Source of the DNA: Lunasporangiospora selenospora
Taxonomy: Eukaryota > Mortierellomycota > Mortierellomycetes > Mortierellales > Mortierellaceae
DNA length: 23,915 bases
NCBI GenBank assembly: GCA_015680635.1
Contig: JAABOA010000042.1
Coordinates: forward strand, 6,836-30,750
Direction of reading: 5' to 3'
A program made the translations under genes and the position numbers. This document shows positions 1-10,100 of this stretch, piece after piece. The notes beneath the pieces were generated by a model, which was given only the letters and a program-made list of their open reading frames with translations, had not been told where the DNA came from and searched no databases. How positions within the stretch are numbered: position 1 is the stretch's first letter; every line of letters begins with the position of its first letter.

Positions 1-295
1 CTTCATGCTGTGGTGCATCTTGTTGTGATACTTCTGGTGTAGATGCCACCTGCAATGGTGTTGATGGCTGCAATGGCTCCACATGTGTCGACTCCGTTTG
101 CTCTACTTCTGCTTCTACCTCTGCCTTGATTGTCTGTTACATGAGAATGAAGGATCAGGAAGGCCAGATGGGAGACAAGGGTACAAAAAAAGCAATGAAA
201 AGCAACAAAAAGCAAAGAGTGCGGAGAAGAACAACAAGGTTAGATCCCTGAGCTGTCACAATTGATTGCTGGCCCCGATCACATACTCTTGTTCC

Positions 296-335
<40 letters not shown>

Positions 336-1315
336 GACTCCAAACCGCGCAGGCAGCGCAGTGCCTCTTGTCCAAGACTGTTTCCGAGAGGCAAGGTGAG
401 GCATCTGCCTCGGTGTCCGGGTCCTTGCTCGGATAACAAGAGACACGATTCGTTACAGATTCACAAGCAAGCCAGATGGAGTAGTCCTCAGAGCAAGCAC
501 ACACGCAGCGTCGACTTTATTCACCCAAGCTTCAACTGGCCGAAATGACCCTGCACTGAAAACCCGTTGCATCCGCACATAATTATTGACACAAGCAGAG
601 GAACTGACCTTTGGGGCGTCAACGTTATCAGGAACTTGGGGCTCTTGTCTCAACACCACATCCGCATGTGCGGGTGGCGCTGGAGCAGGCGGTCCTGACA
701 AGCCATTGGACGTCGCAGGCTCGTCTGATGTGGGGAGTGGTGGAAGCGGGATATGTGTTGGGACGTGAGAGTTTGGAAGACTCATACCGCTATCTACTGT
801 CTGCTCTGGGGTCCTATGATTGGCAAGTAAACGCAGGTCATCGGCCCGCGGATGATCAAGCGAGGGAACAACAGGATGCGATTCCGAGGCCGATGAGGCC
901 GAGGTATTGGAACCGATCGAGGCTATGGTCATGGCGGATGGAACACTGTCATCGTCATCTGTCTTGAGTCGTTTCAACGAACTGTCTTCTAGTGTTGGTG
1001 AGGGTAGGTCATGGGCGATAGATGCGGAATTGCTGTTGCACGGAAACCGGAGAGTATTGTCTTGACTATTAGCGACTTGCAAGTTTTGTGTGTGTGTGCG
1101 TGTGTGTGCGTGTGTATGTGTATGTGTGTGTACAACAGCAGCGATGGAGAGGGTAGAGAAATGACAAAAGAAAAAAAAAACGAAAACGAAAACGAAAACG
1201 AGACAAACGAGAAAGTGTGCAGGGAGGAAAGGATATGCCATGGATAATTACCCATTCGGTTGCCCGATCACATCGTCTAGCGGCCGCTTTTTGACCTCGT
1301 CGTCAGTCGACATCA
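1..1315 (-). CDS. Unrecognised disordered protein, 5' part only (runs off the window)
   Basis: I do not recognise this protein. The start is ATG at 1315 (a double Met, then STDDEVKKRPLDD). Exon 1 (1315-1252) ends in GG and joins, across an intron containing CA and TTTTCG repeats, to exon 2 at 1065 with matching phase. Exon 2 is Ser/Pro/Asp-rich with short basic and acidic patches (LKRLKTDDDD), as in intrinsically disordered nuclear regulators. Its 3' border is uncertain. The best phase-0 donor is GTGAAT at 524, which would join to an exon from 133 to 1 after acceptor TAACAG. That exon is Glu/Thr/Pro/Gln-rich (TIKAEVEAEVEQ) and runs off the window. An additional small exon between 455 and 340 cannot be excluded. 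It is head to head with the U2AF gene. No domain, signal peptide or membrane segment is visible. The start and exon 2 are fairly secure; the rest is tentative. Confidence 0.5.
303..334. repeat. CT microsatellite in gene 1 intron
   Basis: About 16 CT units (AG on the sense, minus strand) within the inferred intron 524-134 of gene 1. Purine on the sense strand, unlike the other intronic repeats here. Confidence 0.9.
1084..1205. repeat. GT repeat and CGAAAA hexamer repeat in gene 1 intron 1
   Basis: A GT-rich tract (about 1086-1131, with TATG and GCGT interruptions) is followed, after a gap, by about four AAAACG/CGAAAA units (about 1175-1202). Both lie in intron 1251-1066 of the minus-strand gene, where the sense reads TTTTCG and CA repeats leading to the acceptor. 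Confidence 0.85.
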
Positions 1316-2046
1316 TGGTGGCAGGCTGAAGAGGGAGTGGCGCGGGAATGGCGGCACGGATGGACGGGAGAGCAGCAGGACTGCCTGGAGGGGGTGAAGG
1401 AAGCAGGGTGGATGAACGGATGCGGTTGGGTGATGGATAGCTAGGACGCGTCCGTGGGATCGGGCAGAGTGAGCCTCAATGGGAGGAGAGCGGGAGTGAA
1501 AGGGGTTAAGGGAGCGTTAGGTGGATGGGGATGAGCGATGAGACGAGAGTACAAGTGAGCAAAAGGAAGTGAGTGTATGGAGATGTGAAGATGGGTGTGA
1601 GTATGTGCGAGTGAATGTGTGGCAGCGTAGACAAGCGGGAGAGGAGTACTCAGCGAAAGGTGGGGTGAGTGAGTGTGTGGGTGAGTGAGGGTGAGTGTGA
1701 GTGTGAGTGTGAGTGAGTGAGAAAGAGAAGAAGAAAAGAAGAGAGTGAGACGTGAGAATGGTGCACAGAAGAGGGGAAGAGAAAGAAAGAGGGAGAAAAG
1801 ACAGCTCACGATATATAAAAAAAAAAAAAAAAATTCTCGCCACTCTTGCTCTCCCTCTCCTCCTCTGTGACGTGGATGTACCGGGGGCGAGGAAGCCATC
1901 TCAAAAAAAAATGAAAACCTTCCAGAATCGATTGGTGGCTTAGCTTCCTTTCACTCCCTCACGTAAAGCCTGTAGGAGCGGGGCACAATCGCTCGAGCAC
2001 ACACACGCCCCTTCTCTCTCTTACGCCCCTTCATCACATCACCACC
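1316..2046. promoter_or_regulatory. Divergent intergenic region between gene 1 and the U2AF35 gene
   Basis: This 731-bp region lies between the start codons of two head-to-head genes, so it should hold both promoters. The plus strand is strongly purine- and GT-rich from 1540 to 1800, with a degenerate GTGAGT/GTGAGTGTGA repeat at about 1660-1730. A TATA-like stretch (GATATATAAA) at 1810-1819 runs into an A17 tract and lies about 230 bp upstream of the U2AF ATG. A pyrimidine-rich stretch (CTCTCTC, CACACAC) occupies about 1990-2045, just before the U2AF start. No convincing coding sequence was seen. Transcription start sites are not determined. Confidence 0.6.
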
Positions 2047-3001
2047 ATGGCCACCTACCTTGCCTCGATCTACGGAACAGAAAAGGACAAGTACGGCTCA
2101 TTATTCTATATTGGCTTACCTACTCCCATCACTAATCGCACTTCATTCTTGTTCTTGAAAATATAAACTCACTCATTACTTCCATCTACCTCTTTCATGA
2201 CCCACCTCCCTTAGAGTCAACTGTTCCTTCTACTTCAAGATTGGCGCCTGCAGACATGGAGATCGCTGCTCAAGGAAGCATGTCCGACCAAACTTCTCTC
2301 AGACAATCCTCGTCCCCAACGTCTACCACAACCCTTCGCACGATGCCAACTGTACCTTGACTAAACAGGACATTCAGGAGGATTTTGACAATATCTATGA
2401 AGACTTCTTTGTCGAGCTTGCCAAGTACGGCGAGATTGAAGAAATGCACGTCTGTGACAACATTGGAGATCATCTTGTTGGAAATATTTATGCACGATTT
2501 AAGTTTGAGGAAGAGGCTGGAAACGCTGTCGAGGATCTCAACAATCGCTTCTATGCTGGACGTCCACTCTGGGCCGAACTCTCGCCAGTAACAGATTTCC
2601 GTGAAGGCAAGTATCATCAAAGGACGGAAGGGACTCCCGAGAGTCGCAAGCAAGGAGCTTAGTCCGTGACTAGTGCCTCTATGAAAATGCTGTGAATGAT
2701 AGATTTTTCAAAGTCTAACTTGAGCAAATCTCTTGAACCCTTGGTATTTTTTGAACCCATTTAACTAGCATGCTGTCGGCAATACGAGAACTCAGAATGC
2801 ACTCGAGGCGGTCTCTGCAACTTCATGCATCTAAAGTCGGCGGACAGAAATCTTAGGAGAGAACTACTCGCCTCCCAAAGGAATTACCAGCGTGAAAAAA
2901 GGAAAGATGGCAGGGACCGGGATCGACAGGGAGACCCAAGCCATCACAGCAGTGTTGCCCCAGAAGATGTCGCCCCTGGCCACCCACCACATCACGCCTA
3001 A
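2047..3001 (+). CDS. U2AF1: U2AF small subunit (U2AF35/U2AF23), 3' splice-site AG recognition
   Basis: This is the small subunit of the U2 snRNP auxiliary factor, which reads the AG at the 3' splice site during early spliceosome assembly in the nucleus. Exons are 2047-2090, 2215-2606 and 2769-3001, giving 222 residues. Intron 1 is GT-AG (124 nt); intron 2 is GC-AG (162 nt). The order is the family one. A CCCH zinc finger has C18, C27, C33 and H37, with S34 conserved. A U2AF-homology RRM follows at about 65-143, ending SPVTDFREACC, and a second CCCH finger has C148, C156, C162 and H166. The C-terminal tail is short (about 55 residues) and basic-acidic without an RS dipeptide run, unlike the metazoan protein but like S. 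pombe U2AF23. The start ATG has a good context (CACCACCATGG), and the N terminus MATYLASIYGTEKDK matches the family. The usual UHM tryptophan is Phe127 here. The gene is convergent with CDT2. Confidence 0.96.
2607..2768 (+). other. GC-AG intron of the U2AF35 gene
   Basis: The exon 2 frame ends in GAA G and the intron begins GCAAGTATC. The acceptor is AACTAG at 2763-2768. Joining gives FRE-ACCRQYE, the invariant start of zinc finger 2. The nearby GT at 2611 leaves the wrong phase and would destroy the finger. If unspliced, the frame runs on for 18 residues to TAG at 2660-2662, giving a protein without zinc finger 2. Confidence 0.88.
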
Positions 3002-3056
3002 TGTTCTATGACACCTATCCTCAAGTTCAAAACTCTCGGATCAGCCTGTATAAAGA

Positions 3057-3062
3057 AATAAA
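3057..3062 (+). terminator. Poly(A) signal of the U2AF35 gene
   Basis: AATAAA lies 56 nt after the stop codon, in an AT-rich context. The opposing gene ends at 3266, so the convergent 3' UTRs may abut or overlap. Confidence 0.6.
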
Positions 3063-3265
3063 ATATCGTCTACTCAACTCAACATAGGAACGAAGGATGT
3101 TAAGTTAAAACAGCGTAGCCGCTAATTGGGAAATTATACATATGTATTCAAGCAACCGTGGCCATTGGTATTGTGCTGTGAATGTAAGGAAATCGCGGCG
3201 CCAAAGTTGATAGGGAAGGCGGCCGAACGCCAAGTATCTCGGCCATTCGTCATTCAAACCACCTG

Positions 3266-5558
3266 TTACTCTGAAACAATACTATGCATATTCAAAAGTG
3301 ATTTGTTCTCGCGGCACTCTCTGCAGAGTTCGGGATTTGACTTCCATGTCCGAACCGTTGCATCGTCGGAACACCCGCTCAGCTAGGGGTCGTTCAAGCA
3401 GTAAGTAAAAGAGATGATTAATTAAAAGCACTTTACAATAAAATTAAAAAAGCTCTCGTTATTGAGTAGAAAAAAGGTGAAGTACAAACCTGTGTTCCAT
3501 TGCCCAAATCTTTTGCCCAGTCTACACCCGTCACCTCCCGCTCATGGCCCTGAAAAACTAAAGGCCTCCTATCCGGTCGGTTGACTTCCCAAACGTAAAG
3601 ATCTTTGCTGGATCCCGCGGCTATAAAATTACCATCTGGAGAAACGCTGATTTTGATGTAATAACTTGAACAGGCGTAATTATTACCGCCATATTGTTCC
3701 ACTGGCCCTCCTAGAGCCGTCGAGTTGAATCGATAGATGTGATTGTCAGAGCTCACTGCATACAACGAGATACCGTCGGGAGACAATGCCATTGATGTCA
3801 TTCCATGGGCGCGCTTCGTCGTTGGCGTATATGTTGATGTCTGTAAGGGTGCTGGGAAGTCGTGTTTAAAATAGGTTCCATGTTTACGAACATCCCAGTA
3901 TTTGACCAAGCTAAGCGACACAAATACAGAGCGAGAAAGAGAGACAGGTGTGAGTAGCCATGCCATTACTCTCAATGCGCTACAAAGCCCGCTCAACCAC
4001 TCACCCGTCCAATGTGCCTGTTGAGGCGATAATGTGCTCGTTATGAATCATGTACTGAACTGCCGATGCTGTGTTAGGCCCGTCAGATCCATGCTTTGTA
4101 CGCTTCGGAGGGACGGGTCTCGCTGAGCTTGAGTGGACGTTGAGCAGTCGATCCGCTGGTCTAAATGTCAAATCGCCTTGTGGAGATGTTGAAGAGGAAC
4201 AGCGTACATCCCAAACAAGAACCGATCCATCCCTTCCTGCTGTTGCAAAGATATCTAGAGACCACACAGGAAATTCAACGTAAGCATGGGTTGACTTATA
4301 ATACGAGCCAGGATTAGCAACGTAAGAGCTATACGTACTGTCATCTTCGTATTTCCGCGAGACACTCTTAATACTGCCACTATGACCAGAGAAGGTTCCA
4401 ACGCATCGCCTGGTCTCTACATCGTGTATCCTTGCGGTTTGATCACCAGAGACAGAGATCTAACGCGCGTAATAGAAAGAACCAGTACTTAGCATTGATT
4501 CATCAATAAAGTAGCTCACTATCTGACAATGGGTAAAAATCTGCAAACTTACAATCCTTGAATCGTCCTTTGTCCAGCATAGGTCGAAAATCGCATTCTG
4601 GTGAGCCAAGATTTGCACAGTGTGTTCTTTTTTTTTTTTTGGAGGTAAAAATGAGGAAATTGAAAAACTATAGTGAATACCATGGCAAATATAAATAAAA
4701 ATAAAAACAAAATGTGGTCGTTGCACCCCCAAACTTCAAGGCCACTGCAACCAATGTCTTTGTCATACCTGGATGAGTATCGTCTTTTTTTGTATCCACA
4801 ATATGAATTGTGCCGTCCTCATCTCCAATGGCCAAATTTCTTGCATCGTTCGCAACTAAGAGACGCAATGGTTGGGAGGTGAGTTCCTAGTAATACAACT
4901 TCAAAGTGTCGAACCCATTGACAAGCGGTCAAATTTTGTTGACTTAAAAGCACCTACCGTTGTTGTAGGCACATGAAAATAAAAAAAAAAAAAAACGATC
5001 AGTTGGCGCATCAGTAATCAAAGGAAAATCATCGCTTGATTGAAAAGTCCTGTATGCATGTAGAAAGTCAATATTACCATAAAATGGCTTATTTTTCTGT
5101 TGGCCATATGCTTGAAGCCAAGTAAAGGACCGAACAATACCGAGACGCTGACCCGGAGCAAATGACCGTGTGAATTGAGAATGGTAGGGAGCATTGTTTG
5201 ATTGCAGGGCCGCATGTCTCTCGGTTGGCGAGGCTTTGACAGCGCCACCTCCGATTGGTATTGATGATAGTGCTGAGGCTTTGAGTGATGCAGTGGAGAA
5301 AGGTAAGACAGAACTAGGGGCAATATTTTCGGAATCTTCGCTAGCAAGCTTGAGTGATCGCTTCCTTTGGAGAGAGTTTGCTTGTGCTGCAGCAAAGATG
5401 TCGAGTAGACCCCTCGATGGGGTATTCTCTTCTCCAGAGTGAGGACAGGGAAGATTGGTGGCGGACTGAGTCGAGGTGTTGCCCAATCGCCTTCCTGTGA
5501 GGGTGCGTTGAGTGATGTCCGCCAAGGGCATCTTCCTGCCTGCAGGGGTTGTTGGCAT
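3266..5558 (-). CDS. CDT2: CDT2/DTL-type WD40 substrate receptor of CRL4 ubiquitin ligase
   Basis: Cdt2 brings PCNA-bound substrates such as Cdt1 to the Cul4-Ddb1 ubiquitin ligase during S phase and after DNA damage. Exons (minus strand) are 5558-4958, 4886-4769, 4626-4553, 4459-4339, 4254-4005, 3910-3490 and 3382-3266, about 566 residues. Residues 1-185 are a basic, Ser/Pro-rich disordered leader. WD repeats follow in the order of human DTL: ANDARNLAIGDEDG, AHQNAIFDLCW, SGDQTARIHD, FATAGRDGSVLVWDVR, GLVKYWDVR, ISVSPDGNFIAAGSS, HEREVTGVDW and CSDDATVRTW. Two WDxR motifs (VLVWDVR, KYWDVR) are expected Ddb1-docking sites. The protein ends about 26 residues after the propeller, lacking the long C-terminal tail of animal DTL. 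Exon 1 has a T15 run (4981-4995) and ends one base out of phase; one T fewer restores the frame. The upstream in-frame hydrophobic extension to 5813 was rejected as 5' UTR. Confidence 0.9.
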
Positions 5559-5816
5559 TTTGAGCACTGGGTCAATGAACAAGAGGAATGGAACGAGAAA
5601 CAAGGAAAAAGACCAAGGAAGCACCAGAAACGAGAAAGAGTTGTGTGACCGGTAAACAACTTTTTTTTTTCTATTGTATTGAATGTGAAGAGACAGGGAA
5701 TGATGGAGAGAAACTAAAAACAAGAGACAAGGAAGAATGACAGGAACAAGCAAGAATGGCCAGTAAAGATTACATCCTCTCGAACACCAGGGGGGGAAGG
5801 GAGTTGCGTTCATTAT
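5559..5816 (-). promoter_or_regulatory. Intergenic region between RSM10 stop and CDT2 start
   Basis: This 258-bp gap lies between two genes on the same strand. It should contain the RSM10 3' UTR and the CDT2 promoter and 5' UTR. On the coding strand it is pyrimidine-rich, with many CTT and TCTC stretches and a poly-A/T run at 5661-5670. No clear TATA box was seen. Confidence 0.4.
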
Positions 5817-6880
5817 TTACTCCTTGCTAGGCTTCGTTGCCGACTCTGCAACGGCCTTCTCAACAGCGTCCGAGAGCTCAGGGTCCAGTGTTGCGGAACC
5901 GCTGGTGAGAGGCTCGACAGCCTCCGAGATGTTGGACTCTGTAGGCTGGTTAGGGTCTTCGAGCGTTGGCTCTGGCGACGCGTCCTTGGGCTCTGGGATG
6001 CTCTCCTCCTCCTTTGGTGATTGTTCCTGTCCCAGTGAGTCTTCCTGTGCAAAATCAGTTGCCGCATTTCCAATTTCCTCCTCGCCTCCAATATCCTTCA
6101 TCATCTCTGCCAGGATCTTTTCGGCAACCTCCTTCACTTCCTCCGAAGGCTCGCTGTCCGACGTGCTCTTCATCATCTCTGCTACAGATCTGTTCCTGCT
6201 CTCGCCCTTCTTGACCGACTCGAGTTGCTTCTGACCGACTCCAAGCTCAGCGTTCTCCCAGAGAGTGACGCGCATACCAACGCCAGCAAGCGAATTCTGG
6301 TTCAAGAACTGAACCCAACGGCGAACGACCTCGGGATGTGTATCCTTGATTGCCAACAAACGCTTGTGTGTCTTTCTCTCAAAGGTTTCCTGGGCCTTCT
6401 TGTAGACGAAAGGCGACTTATTGACGGTCCACTTGGATGTCTGAACAGGAAGTGGGATCACTCCAGAGCAAGGCATTCCGAGCTGAGCTGCAGTACGGCG
6501 CGCAAAGTCGGCAAAGAAATCAAGTTGGTTGGGGAGGTAAGAACGAAGGTGGAGGTGGGCGACTGTGATGTTGTGCGTGGTTGGGATTTGGATAGGCTCG
6601 CCATAGACAAGTCGGTCCTCTGGAGACATTTCTTCAGGGAGAGTAGCTTGGTTGCTAATAAAAGAGTCAAAGAAAAACTCCATATGGGTTAGATACTCCT
6701 GTACTGAATTGTTGTCCAGATCGCTTTTCGACATCCTGATCACATCCCGGAAATGTGTCGGACTAAAGAAACCGACAGGCTGAGGCGGATCCTGTACCTG
6801 AGCGAACGAACTGCAACTGTGGAGGCCCGAACGGCGCCAAGTCCACGGATAGAAAGGCCAGTCTTCAGTGTGCTCAACAT
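5817..6880 (-). CDS. RSM10: Mitochondrial small-subunit ribosomal protein uS10m (Rsm10/MRPS10)
   Basis: This is a component of the mitochondrial small ribosomal subunit head. Exon 1 is 6880-6798 and exon 2 is 6654-5817, giving 306 residues. Exon 1 encodes a typical amphipathic presequence (MLSTLKTGLSIRGLGAVRAS) rich in Arg, Ser and Leu with no acidic residue. The intron (GTACAG to TTTATTAG, 143 nt) has a CTAAC branch site about 35 nt before the acceptor. The S10 domain spans about residues 57-165 and contains HLHLRSY, LDFFADFARR, PLPVQTSKWTV, FVYKKAQETFERKTHKR and GVGM, which closely match yeast Rsm10. After residue 165 there is a 141-residue Glu/Pro/Ser/Ala-rich acidic tail that the core family lacks. 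A single long frame reading through the intron to 6974 exists but does not give a presequence. The gene is head to head with UTP13. Confidence 0.93.
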
Positions 6881-7165
6881 GATGGATTTCCGGACAGGCT
6901 TGCTTCTGAGGATAGAGTGCAAGAGAGATTGACCCGATTAAAGATAATGGCCGGGAATGGGCGCTGATCAGCAAAATACTGAGGGGAAGGAAGGACTTTC
7001 TTGGAATGGATTTAAGGACCTATTCTGTAAGTCACAGTGTTTTTTTTTTTTTAATTGTCTCGAGCTTGACACTTTTTTTTTTCTTGTTGAAAGTGTAAAG
7101 AGCTTGTGCATGTACAGTTTCCTCATTTACTCTCAATTGCCATCACCACATACCCTCCAACGACA
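6881..7165. promoter_or_regulatory. Shared divergent promoter of RSM10 and UTP13
   Basis: 285 bp separate the start codons of a mitochondrial ribosomal protein gene and a ribosome-biogenesis gene. Two T tracts of about 10-12 nt (about 7040-7051 and 7073-7082) are present. Such poly(dA:dT) tracts commonly keep fungal ribosomal promoters nucleosome-poor. I saw no convincing PAC or RRPE box. Co-expression is inferred, not shown. Confidence 0.5.
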
Positions 7166-10100
7166 ATGGCACAACAGGGGAAAATTCACTTGAAGACAAG
7201 GTATGGTCGTAGCTCTCTATGTCTTTGGAGCCTTGCCAATTTGTAGAGCCGTGGCCACAACATGTCACTTCGCGACCCAGTCTTATTCACCTCTCTCTCT
7301 CTCAAAACTACCACACAGCTTCAAGTCTACCCAAACGATCGAGTCGATCTATACAGGAGGAAAGGTCTGCATATCCCAAGATGAGCAGTTTCTGATTACA
7401 ACCGTTGGAGAGGACATTGATGTCCTCGAGATTAAGACAGGAAAGAAGGTCTGGAGACTGAAGGGCGACACGGAAATCATCACGACTTTTGCCGTCACAC
7501 CAGATGGTCGCACTCTTGTCAGTGCAAGCAGGAGTCTCCATCTAAAGTTCTGGGACCTTCGTACTGGCACACTCACCAAGAGTATGAAGGTATAGTACAC
7601 CGATCGGAATATGTGATTCCCGCCAACGACCTACCAGAATGTCCCTGAACAACCATAGCTGTGATATCCTGACTTTTATGTTCTTACATTGTATAGGCCC
7701 ATGAAGCTCCTATCATTGTTATGGCGATTGACCCAACCTCGTCACTGGTCGCCACAGGATCTGCAGACAGCACAGTCAAAGTATGGGATATCGCTGGAGG
7801 ATTCTGCACACACAATTTCAAAGGACACGGAGGAGTCATCTCTGCAGTGCTTTTCCACCCAGATCAGTCAAAGTGGTGGCTCTGCTCCGGCGCTGATGAC
7901 TGCACAGTCCGCATCTGGGATCTCAAGAAGAGAAAGTACAACCCCTTTGAGACCTTTTTTGTAGCCTCTCACTGCATCTATTTGATCATTCACGGACTTA
8001 CATGAACCCTGTGTTACTGAACTGTTCTATAACTTTAACTAGGGCTGTTGCTGTTTTTGAGAGCCACGTATCCGTCATCCGTGGTTTAGCAGTAACAAAC
8101 TCAGGAAACACACTCATCAGTGGTTCTCGTGACAAGGTTGTGAACGTTTGGGACCTCACGAAGCTGAAGCTTGCTACCACGTATCCTATTTATGAGACTC
8201 TGGAAACAGTGGGCATCCTACAAAAGAACAAGTTTACCAGTATTGGTGATGTGGATGTGACTGATAAGGAACTTTTCTACACAGCTGGCGATAGCGGCGT
8301 AATTCGGATCTGGGATCTCCAATCGGGAGCTTTGGTGGCCAAGCAGAAAGAGGAGCAAGGAAGCAAAGCAGGAATTTCTGATGTCCTGTAAGTTTATTGG
8401 AGCGACCATTTCTTGCAGACTCGTGTCATGGCACGAGCTAATCGCATACCACTATTGGATTCCATTTTTTTATAGGTATAACGTGGAGTCGCAGCAGCTG
8501 GTGTCAGTAACTAGCGATCAAAACATCTTGTTCTTCGATATTGAGCGCGGCCTCAAGCGAGTGAAGCAGGTTGTTGGTTATAACGATGAAATTATCGACG
8601 TTGCTTATATTGGAGATGAAACACACTTGGCGGTTGCAGCGAACAGTGAACAAATCCGAATTTTCAATCTCAAGGAATTTGAGTGCGATCTTATTTATGG
8701 ACACTCGGACACTGTCATTTGCCTTGACAGGAACTCGGACGGAACCCTCCTTGCATCGGGATCGAAGGATAATACTGCCAAAGTTTGGTCCATTGATGTT
8801 GAAAATGAGGATCCAGACCAGAGGTACAAGTGCATTGGAACTTGTGTTGGTCACACAGAGGCTATTGGGGCTGTAGCATTGACACGGAAGACAGACGGAG
8901 TGATGCTGACAGGGTCTCAAGACAGAACTATCAAGTGCTGGGACTTGAGCACAGCAGGTAAGATCTAGATCAGAGATACTCAAAGATATTGATCTGTTGT
9001 TTCCTACTTTCGAGTTGCAACTAAATTTTATTCATTCTTGTATTTCCTGCTGTTGCTTTGCTGAACTACCAGACCTGGACGAGCCAGATGAGCGCCACAA
9101 ATTCAAATCACACTACACGATCCAAGCGCATGAAAAAGATATCAACTCCATTGCCATTGCCCCCAATGACAAGATGTTTGCCACAGGATCGCAAGACAAA
9201 CTTGCCAAAATCTGGAACTTGCAGGATGGTACTTTATTGGGAACTTGCAAGGGTCACAAGCGTGGTGTCTGGTCCGTCAAATTCTCGCCTGTAGATCAAT
9301 GCCTGGCCACAAGCTCTGGTGACCGTACGATCAAGATTTGGTCTCTGAACGACTATTCATGCCTGCGAACATTCGAAGGCCACACAAACTCGATTCTGAA
9401 AGTCGACTTTTTGACATCGGGCTTGCAGTTGGTTTCTAGTGGATCAGATGGTTTGGTGAAGCTCTGGACGATCCGGACAAATGAATGTGTCACTACACTA
9501 GACAACCACACGGAAAAGATTTGGGCGATGACGGTCCGCAAAGACGAGAACATGGTCGTGACTGGCGGTGCGGATTCGATGATCAACCTTTGGGAGGACT
9601 TTACAGAAGTGGAATATGCAGAGAAGAAACAAGCTCAGGCAGACATGGTGCTCAAGGAGCAAGAGCTGTCCAACTACTTGCAACGCAAGGATTGGAAGAA
9701 TGCCATCGCCCTGGCCCTCTCACTGGAGCAGCCATACAAACTTCTTCAACTCTTCAACCAAATTATGCGTGACCGCCCTGAGCACGATGTATCCCTCACA
9801 GGTCTCGAGGCTGTTGACAACGTTCTCCGTGGTCTGTCTTTGGAACAATTGGCAAAGCTACTTGGATATGTTCGTGACTGGAACACTCATGGCAAGAACA
9901 TGCGTCCTGCTCAGACTGTGCTCTACGCAATCTTGAAGCAACGTAAGGTCCAAGAGATGAACGAGGTGCCCGGCATCAAGGAGATTTTGGACTCGCTCCT
10001 GCCTTATACAGAACGCCATTTCCAGCGGGTAGAGACGCTCTCTATGAAGAGCTATGTAGTCGACTACACAGTACAGGCTATGGATATGATGGCATTAATG

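Noticed and set aside
586-967. Plus-strand open frames across gene 1 exon 2
   Set aside because: The minus-strand reading has a start codon, a phase-matched intron and typical disordered-protein composition; the plus frames have none of these.
1660-1730. GTGAGT-like tandem units as a CRISPR or telomere-like array
   Set aside because: Units are short, degenerate and without spacers; this is a GT/GA-rich microsatellite in a promoter region.
5559-5813. N-terminal extension of CDT2 to 5813
   Set aside because: The extra residues are hydrophobic pyrimidine-tract translation typical of an untranslated leader, and the ATG at 5558 begins a sensible N terminus.
5824-6692. Plus-strand open frames opposite RSM10
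   Set aside because: The minus strand clearly encodes the uS10m domain; the opposite frames are shadows of its Glu/Ser codons.
6655-6974. RSM10 as a single uninterrupted exon from 6974
   Set aside because: The read-through frame lacks a mitochondrial presequence. The spliced form gains one, with a CTAAC branch site and a pyrimidine-rich acceptor.
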